A DNA stretch of 64,000 nucleotides, taken from NCBI RefSeq assembly GCF_000687455.2, contig NZ_JGVW01000099.1, forward strand, positions 1 to 64,000, written 5' to 3'. Below are positions 58,768 to 64,000 of this stretch, in pieces (the first letter of the stretch is position 1; every line of letters starts with the position of its first letter). The stretch is from Burkholderia sp. lig30 (GTDB taxonomy: Bacteria; Pseudomonadota; Gammaproteobacteria; Burkholderiales; Burkholderiaceae). The translations under genes were made by a program, and so were the position numbers. The notes under the pieces were generated by a model, which was given only the letters and a program-made list of their open reading frames with translations, was not told where the DNA came from and did no database searches.

Positions 58768-58864
58768 GGAGCTGACAATCCTTTTACGCAGAACGCCGAA
58801 TTATAGGGCCTGCACGTAAATGATGTCGCGAGCCCCGGAGGCCGTCCGGTCAGAGAAGGTCAAA

Positions 58865-59974
58865 TTATCCGCGGAACGATTGCTGCAGCGCAATAAGCGC
58901 CGCACGAAAATCCGCCGCGCCGGTGACGGCGCTGACCACCGCGACGCTGCCGACGCCGATGGCGAGTACCGCGGGCAGCGTGTCCGCGCCGATCCCGCCG
59001 ATCGCGACGAGCGGCACCTGCGGCCCGGCGAAGCGCGCATAGCGGGCGATCCGCGCGAGCCCCTGCGGCGGCGCGGCGACCGACTTGGTCGCGGTCGCGA
59101 ACACCGGCCCGAGCGCCAGATAGCTCGGCCGCACGTGCAGCGCGCGCAGCATCTCATGATAGCCATGGCTCGACAGCCCGAGCCGCAGCCCGGCGCGCGC
59201 GATTGCAGCAAGATCGGCCGTATCGAGGTCTTCCTGCCCCAGATGCACGCCGTACGCGCCGGCATCCGCGGCGATCTGCCAGTGATCGTTGATGAACACG
59301 CGCGCATCCGGGTAGCGGCGACCCGCCGCGACCGCGCGCGCGACTTCAGCGCGCAGCGCGTCCGGTGCCGCCTCCTTGATCCGGAGCTGCACGGTGCGCA
59401 CGCCGCAGTCGAGCACCCGCTCGACCCACTCCGCGCTCGGCACGACCGGATACAGCCCAAGCCGCGCAGGGCACGGCGGAAACGCCGGTTCCGGCGCAGG
59501 CGGCAGATCCGCGATGCGCGGAAAGCGCGTGGCGTCGACCGGCCACGCGTCGCCCTCGCACGCTTCGTCGCCGTCGCGCCACGCGAGCGCGAGCACGAGC
59601 GCATCGGGCAGCGCGAAACCGCAGTCGAGGAACGCGGCCAGCGCGGGCATCCAGTCGTCCGCGAGCGGCGCGCCGGCATCCAGCGCATGCCGCTGGCCGG
59701 CGCGGTGCAACACCACGCGGCGCTCGCCGAATTCGATCACGTCGATGCCGGGCGCGGCCGGCATCGACGCAGCCGACGCCAGCGCGCGCGCCGCGTGATC
59801 CCCCTCGGAGACGACCAGTACGTCGCCGCCGGCGGGTGCGTCGGGGTGCGCGAGGCACAACCGCGACCGCGCAGCGCCGCGCGGCCAGTCGCCCAGCCGC
59901 GCGCGAATCCGTTCGGCGGCCTCCGCCAGCTCGTCGGCGGGCGGCCAGAACACGTCGGCAAAGGGCGCGCTCAC
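58865..59974 (-). CDS. thiE: Thiamine-phosphate synthase with N-terminal extension
   Basis: A 369-residue protein. The C-terminal ~200 residues are a TenI/ThiE TIM barrel joining HMP-PP and thiazole phosphate. They have [33 protein letters not shown], and [27 protein letters not shown]. The N-terminal ~165 residues are extra compared with ~210-residue ThiE; part ([15 protein letters not shown]) recalls a decayed ThiD-like domain. The GTG start overlaps thiG by 4 bp. Confidence 0.9.
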   Translation of the reverse strand: MSAPFADVFWPPADELAEAAERIRARLGDWPRGAARSRLCLAHPDAPAGGDVLVVSEGDHAARALASAASMPAAPGIDVIEFGERRVVLHRAGQRHALDAGAPLADDWMPALAAFLDCGFALPDALVLALAWRDGDEACEGDAWPVDATRFPRIADLPPAPEPAFPPCPARLGLYPVVPSAEWVERVLDCGVRTVQLRIKEAAPDALRAEVARAVAAGRRYPDARVFINDHWQIAADAGAYGVHLGQEDLDTADLAAIARAGLRLGLSSHGYHEMLRALHVRPSYLALGPVFATATKSVAAPPQGLARIARYARFAGPQVPLVAIGGIGADTLPAVLAIGVGSVAVVSAVTGAADFRAALIALQQSFRG

Positions 59975-60786
59975 GCGCCGCCCCCGTCCTGGTGCCAGAA
60001 CGGCATGCCGACGACGGGCGTGCTCGCGTGCGCGGTCTCGCGCGCGTCCATCGGCCCCGCCAGGTACGCGGCGCGGCCGGCCTCGACGCCCTGCGCGAAC
60101 GCGCGCGCCATGATCTCCGGATGGGTCGCCTGCGACACCGCGGTGTTCAGCAGCACGCCGTCGAAGCCCCACTCCATCACCTGGCACGCATGCGACGGCA
60201 CGCCAAGGCCCGCATCGACGATCAGCGGCACGTCGGGCAGGCGCTCGCGCAGCACGCGCAGGCCGTACGGATTGACGACGCCCTTGCCGGTGCCGATCGG
60301 CGCGCCCCACGGCATCAGCGCCTCGCAGCCGGCGTCGAGCAGGCGCCGGCCGATCACGAGATCCTCGGTGCAGTACGGCAGCACCTTGAAGCCGTCCTTG
60401 ACGAGCTGCGCGGCCGCCTCGATCAGCCCGATCGGGTCGGGCTGCAGCGTGTAATCGTCGCCGATCAGTTCGAGCTTGATCCAGTCGGTCTCGAACACCT
60501 CGCGCGCCATGTGCGCGGTCATCACCGCCTCGGCGACCGTCTGGCAGCCGGCCGTGTTCGGCAGGAGCGGCACTGCGTGGCGCTTGAGCAGATCGAAGAA
60601 GCCGGCCTCGGCGGTGCCGGCGCTCATCTGGCGGCGCAGCGCGACCGTGACCATGCCGGGGCGCGCCGCGGCGATCGAATCGGAAAGCGACTGCAGCGAC
60701 GGATAGCGCGACGTGCCGAGCAGCACGCGGCTCGCGAAGGTTTCACCGTACAGCGTCAGCGCGTCGGCGGAAGTAAGGGACGTCAT
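59971..60786 (-). CDS. thiG: Thiazole synthase
   Basis: A 271-residue TIM-barrel enzyme that forms the thiamine thiazole from deoxyxylulose phosphate, dehydroglycine and ThiS-thiocarboxylate. The Schiff-base lysine lies in [29 protein letters not shown] binds phosphate. It is co-operonic with thiS. Confidence 0.96.
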   Translation of the reverse strand: MTSLTSADALTLYGETFASRVLLGTSRYPSLQSLSDSIAAARPGMVTVALRRQMSAGTAEAGFFDLLKRHAVPLLPNTAGCQTVAEAVMTAHMAREVFETDWIKLELIGDDYTLQPDPIGLIEAAAQLVKDGFKVLPYCTEDLVIGRRLLDAGCEALMPWGAPIGTGKGVVNPYGLRVLRERLPDVPLIVDAGLGVPSHACQVMEWGFDGVLLNTAVSQATHPEIMARAFAQGVEAGRAAYLAGPMDARETAHASTPVVGMPFWHQDGGGA

Positions 60787-60822
60787 CTCGGGTTTCCTGG
60801 AATGAACGGGAACGGCCGGCGC

Positions 60823-61020
60823 TCAGCCGCCCGCGACGGGATGCACCACGTCGAGCTTGTCGCCTGCCGCGAGCGCGCGCGCGGCATGCTGCGCGCGTGC
60901 GACGAAGGTGCCGTTCAGCGCGACCGCGTACGGCGGGCGGGCGCCGTACGCGGCGAGCGCGTCCGCGACCGTCGCGCCGTCGGGCAGCGTCAGGGGCTGT
61001 TGATTGATCTGGATGTCCAT
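60823..61020 (-). CDS. thiS: Sulfur carrier protein ThiS
   Basis: A 65-residue ubiquitin-like protein ending in the required Gly-Gly (HPVAGG), which becomes a thiocarboxylate. It donates sulfur to ThiG. It lies between thiO and thiG. Confidence 0.95.
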   Translation of the reverse strand: MDIQINQQPLTLPDGATVADALAAYGARPPYAVALNGTFVARAQHAARALAAGDKLDVVHPVAGG

Positions 61021-61053
61021 GAATGCTTCGTCGAAATCGGGGCGCGAAGCGCG

Positions 61054-62190
61054 TCAGGCAGGCTGGCGCGCGTCGTCGCGGTAATGGAGAAGATCCGGCC
61101 AGCGCGTCTCGCCGCGCCACGCGGCGAACGCGTCCGCATCGCGCAGTGCGCCGCTCAGCGCCGCGCCGGCCAATGCCGCCGCCGTGCGCGCGACCTCCGG
61201 GGCGATCATGAAGCCGTGCCGGTACAGGCCGTTGACGACGAGCGTCGACGCGCCGTTCCAGATGACCGCGGGCCGGTGATCGGGCAGCGTCGGCCGGCAC
61301 TGCGAATTCAGCTCGAGGATGCGCGCCTCGCCGAACGCCGGATGCACGGAGAACGCGGCACTCAGCAGTTCGAGCGCGGAGCGCACGCTGACGGGCGACA
61401 TGTCCTCGCCCTCCACCTCGGTCGCGCCGATCACGTACAGATCGTCCTGCTTCGGCGCGATGTACAGCGGATAGCGCGGATGCAGCAGCCGCACCGGCCG
61501 CGACAGCCCGATGCCGGGCGCGTGCACGCGCGCGACCTCGCCGCGAATGCCGCGCAGCGCCGGCAGCACCGGTTTCGCGCCGAGCCCTCTGCAATCGATC
61601 GTGAAGCGCGCGTCGGGCAGGTTGCCCGCGTCGACCGCCACGTTCCAGTGCGCGTCGACGCCGCGCTCGGCGAGGCCCGCCGCCAGCGCGCGCAGCGTCT
61701 GGCGGTTGTCGAGCTGGCCCTCGCCCGGCAGCAGCAGGCCGCGCGCGAAGCGGCCCGCGAGCGCGGGCTCGGCGGCATCGACCTGGGCGCCGGCCAGCGA
61801 GACGAAGCCGCCGTCGAACAGCGGCGCGGGCGCGTTCGCGCGCACGCGACGCTCGAACAGCGGCGCCTCGGCGCGGTCGGCGTGGTGCCAGACGACGAGC
61901 GTGCCGTTGTGCTGGAAGAACACCGGCTCCGGCAGCTCGGCGAGCCACTGCGGCCACAGCGCGAGCGATGCGACGCCCAGCTCGGTAATCATCAGTTCCG
62001 CGCTCGCCGCCTCGGCGAGCGGCGCAAGCATCGCGGCCGCGACCCACGCAGCCGCGCCCGAGCCGTCGGCGTCGCCGCGCTCGTACAACGCGACGCGATG
62101 GCCGTCGCCCGCGAGCCGCCACGCGATCAGGCGGCCGACGAGGCCGCCGCCCAGCACCGCGAAATCGGGCCGGGAATCCTGAATGCTCAT
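61054..62190 (-). CDS. thiO: Glycine oxidase-like FAD enzyme ThiO
   Basis: A 378-residue FAD-dependent amine oxidase (DAO fold). The nucleotide-binding GGGLVGRLIAWRLAGDGHRVALYERG is at ~13-38, and the C-terminal NGLYRHGFMIAPEVA is the usual second FAD segment. It oxidises glycine to the imine used by ThiG. ATG 62190 is chosen because the FAD motif sits near the N-terminus. First gene after the TPP riboswitch. Confidence 0.93.
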   Translation of the reverse strand: MSIQDSRPDFAVLGGGLVGRLIAWRLAGDGHRVALYERGDADGSGAAAWVAAAMLAPLAEAASAELMITELGVASLALWPQWLAELPEPVFFQHNGTLVVWHHADRAEAPLFERRVRANAPAPLFDGGFVSLAGAQVDAAEPALAGRFARGLLLPGEGQLDNRQTLRALAAGLAERGVDAHWNVAVDAGNLPDARFTIDCRGLGAKPVLPALRGIRGEVARVHAPGIGLSRPVRLLHPRYPLYIAPKQDDLYVIGATEVEGEDMSPVSVRSALELLSAAFSVHPAFGEARILELNSQCRPTLPDHRPAVIWNGASTLVVNGLYRHGFMIAPEVARTAAALAGAALSGALRDADAFAAWRGETRWPDLLHYRDDARQPA

Positions 62191-62795
62191 CGGGAGATCT
62201 CCACGCGACACGCGCGCACGCAAGCGACCGACGCGCATGCGCGTCGCCGCGCGAGCTCGCGCGAAACAAGACAAAAGACTGAAGAATGAACGGTCATCGA
62301 ATCCTTCCGTAACGCGCGGCGCGCGTACCCAAAAGGACGAAACCGGCAGCAAAGGCCGGCCGGGCGGGACGCGGCGCTGGCAATGGGAAAGTGGCCAGCG
62401 CGGCCCGGCGGGATCGGAAACTTCCCGCGCCGGTATTACCCGGATCGGGTGCGAAGGGTCTCTCTCAGCCTCGCCGCCCGGACCATCTGCCGGCCGTATG
62501 CGAAGCACCCCTGTTTCGTCGATGGCCATTAGACCATAAAAGCGGAAACGGCCGCAAACGCCGCGCCTGCGGCAAATTCGCCGAGCACCGGCTGCGGCTC
62601 TGGCACAATGCCCGCAGGCCCGCTCGCGCCGTCGCGCGCCGGCGGCCCGTCGCACCGGGCATCAAGTGTCGTTCAAGACGCGTGTGCCACGATCAGGCAC
62701 ACACGCCGTCATGCGGCACGCTTTTCTGGCGCGCCGCGCGGCGGCGCAGCGCCCGAAACGCCCGGCGTTCGCGCCGGCCACTCATCAGGAAGCTC
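62191..62795. other. Divergent spacer: thi leader and ABC gene upstream region
   Basis: 605 bp without a gene. The right half of the thi leader holds the TPP riboswitch (62420-62514). Between riboswitch and thiO (62191-62419) is an expression platform: on the minus strand CCGGC-CTTTGCT-GCCGG followed by TTTCGTCCTTTT is a candidate attenuator. Bases 62515-62795 should contain promoters for both directions; none was identified confidently. Confidence 0.6.
62420..62514 (-). promoter_or_regulatory. TPP riboswitch (THI element)
   Basis: On the minus strand the order is GGGGTGCTTCG, a GC-rich P3 arm, GCTGAGA, GAGACCCTTCG, then CCCGATCCGGGTAATACCGG and CGCGGGAAG. These are the universally conserved pieces of the thiamine pyrophosphate aptamer, including CUGAGA and the ACCC/GGGU helices. 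It lies ~230 nt upstream of thiO and should turn down thiOSGE when TPP is abundant. Confidence 0.95.
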
Positions 62796-64000
62796 ATGAC
62801 CCAACCGATCCTCAATGTCCACTCCGACTCCGACGCGCCGCAGGACGAGCGCCCGGTGTCCGCGTGGCGCCTCATCAAGCCCTACTGGGTCTCGTCCGAA
62901 TGGAAAGTCGCGTGGGCGCTGCTCGTCACGATCATCGCGATCAACCTGTGCGTCGTGTGGATCAACGTGCGGCTGAACAAGTGGAACGCGGAGTTCTACA
63001 ACGCACTGCAATCGAAGGACGTCCACGACTTCCCGAACCTGCTGATGCAGTTCAGCGCGCTCGCGTTCGCGTTCATCATCCTCGCGGTGTACGGCCGCTA
63101 TCTGCGCCAGCTGCTCGGCTTTCGCTGGCGGCAATGGCTCACCGAGCGCTTCCTCGGCGAATGGCTCGGCGACCGCGCGTTCTACCGGATCGAGCGCGAC
63201 CGGCTCGCCGACAACCCCGACCAGCGGATCACCGACGACCTGCAGTCGTTCGCGACGACGACGCTCGCGCTGTCGCTCGACCTGCTGTCGACGGTCGTCA
63301 CGCTGGTGTCGTTCATCACGATCCTCTGGTCGCTCGCCGGCGCGCTGGCGTTTTCGCTCGGCGGCACGCCGATCGAGATCCCCGGCTACATGGTGTGGGC
63401 CGCAGCGCTGTATGCGGTGGGCGGCTCGCTCGTGATCCAGAAGGTCGGCCATCCGCTCGTGTCGATCAACTACCAGCAGCAGCGCGTCGAGGCGGATTTC
63501 CGCTTCGGCCTGATCCGCGTGCGCGAGAACGCCGAGCAGATCGCGTTCTACGACGGTGAGGCCACCGAGAACCGCAACGCGCAGAGCCTGTTCGTGCGCA
63601 TCCGCGACAACTGGTGGCGCGTGATGAAGTACACGAAGCGGCTCACGTTCGTGCTGAGCTTCTACGGCCAGATCGCAATCATCTTCCCGCTCGTCGTCGC
63701 CGCGCCGCGCTACTTCGCGGGCGCGTTCTCGTTCGGCGTGCTGATGCAGATCTCGTCGGCGTTCGGCACCGTCAGCGATTCGTTCTCGTGGTTCATCAAC
63801 AGCTACAGCACCCTCGTCGAATGGCGCGCGACCGTGAACCGTCTGCGCGAATTCAAACGCGTGATGCGCGCGTCGCACCTGAAGGAAAGCGTGTCGCCGG
63901 CCACCGAGCACGGCGGCATCAACCTGCATTACGTCGATGCCGAGCGCCTGTCGACGTCGTCGCTGAAGCTCGCGCTGCCGAACGGCGACGCGCTCGCGGA
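62796..64000 (+). CDS. ABC transporter, SbmA/ABCD-like fusion (partial at window end)
   Basis: The first ~401 residues of a gene running off the window. An N-terminal membrane domain of the ABC_membrane_2 (SbmA/BacA, YddA, ABCD) family has about six helices. The conserved DNPDQRITDDLQSFATTTLALSLDLL motif is typical of this family. The sequence then passes into the linker before the ATPase domain (HGGINLHYVDAERLS...). AGGAAGC lies upstream of ATG 62796. Such half transporters act as homodimers; the substrate is unknown. Confidence 0.88.
   Translation, partial: MTQPILNVHSDSDAPQDERPVSAWRLIKPYWVSSEWKVAWALLVTIIAINLCVVWINVRLNKWNAEFYNALQSKDVHDFPNLLMQFSALAFAFIILAVYGRYLRQLLGFRWRQWLTERFLGEWLGDRAFYRIERDRLADNPDQRITDDLQSFATTTLALSLDLLSTVVTLVSFITILWSLAGALAFSLGGTPIEIPGYMVWAAALYAVGGSLVIQKVGHPLVSINYQQQRVEADFRFGLIRVRENAEQIAFYDGEATENRNAQSLFVRIRDNWWRVMKYTKRLTFVLSFYGQIAIIFPLVVAAPRYFAGAFSFGVLMQISSAFGTVSDSFSWFINSYSTLVEWRATVNRLREFKRVMRASHLKESVSPATEHGGINLHYVDAERLSTSSLKLALPNGDALA

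Noticed and set aside
59836-62289. An 817-codon plus-strand open frame across the thi genes
   Set aside because: It is opposite four well-recognised thi genes, and its translation is Arg/His/Gln-rich with no domain. It arises from codon bias.

Overview
The window is high-GC (about two thirds G+C) chromosomal DNA. Gene content, order and protein sequences fit the genus Burkholderia, most likely chromosome 1 of a Burkholderia cepacia complex member. The his-murA-bolA-ABC-mla-thi run, the tatABC/hisE/hisI order and the petABC-sspA-sspB block support this. The species assignment is inference from memory, not from a search. No insertion sequence, prophage, integrase or CRISPR array was seen.

Region 1 (1-8.2 kb) is the accessory part: a chaperone-usher fimbrial locus of the DUF1120 type. 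It has four tandem paralogous pilins, a periplasmic chaperone, an outer-membrane usher and a final pilin-like protein that lacks the N-terminal donor strand. Two copies of a ~48-bp promoter-like element sit ~112 bp before pilins 1 and 4. Region 2 (8.2-24.1 kb) is mostly housekeeping: a GABA-type permease, ettA, an M24 aminopeptidase, an orphan response regulator, the hemA-prfA-prmC-grxD-ubiX run, an extradiol dioxygenase, a second APC permease, a cold-shock gene with a clear sigma-70 promoter and long leader, and an Hsp70-like protein. Region 3 (24.3-34.3 kb) is mixed: a nitroreductase, a divergent MFS/TetR pair with a paired palindromic operator, DUF1415, two methyltransferases, a LEA-type lipoprotein, a secreted unknown, an orphan cystine-type binding protein and a membrane diguanylate cyclase.

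Region 4 (34.3-40.8 kb) holds tRNA-Thr(UGU) directly behind sspA-sspB, then the cytochrome bc1 genes petABC, a Nif3-family protein and a membrane-anchored DegS/DegQ-type protease. The last two are divergent with only 21 bp between their start codons. Region 5 (40.9-62.5 kb) is a very long single-direction (minus strand) series. In transcription order it runs TPP riboswitch-thiO-thiS-thiG-thiE, mlaF-E-D-A-C-B, an ABC-2 exporter pair, bolA, murA, hisG-D-C-B, marC, hisH-A-F-I-E, a small membrane protein, a HIT protein and tatA-B-C. Many neighbours overlap by 4 bp, so translational coupling is likely. The window ends inside an SbmA/ABCD-like ABC transporter gene on the plus strand.

Functional links: the Rieske protein PetA carries a twin-arginine signal and the Tat translocase is encoded 4 kb away. 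SspA/SspB are co-directional with petABC. HisG is the short form and needs HisZ, which is not in the window. Five convergent gene pairs share a single bidirectional hairpin terminator. Several spacers carry 13-14-bp tandem repeats.
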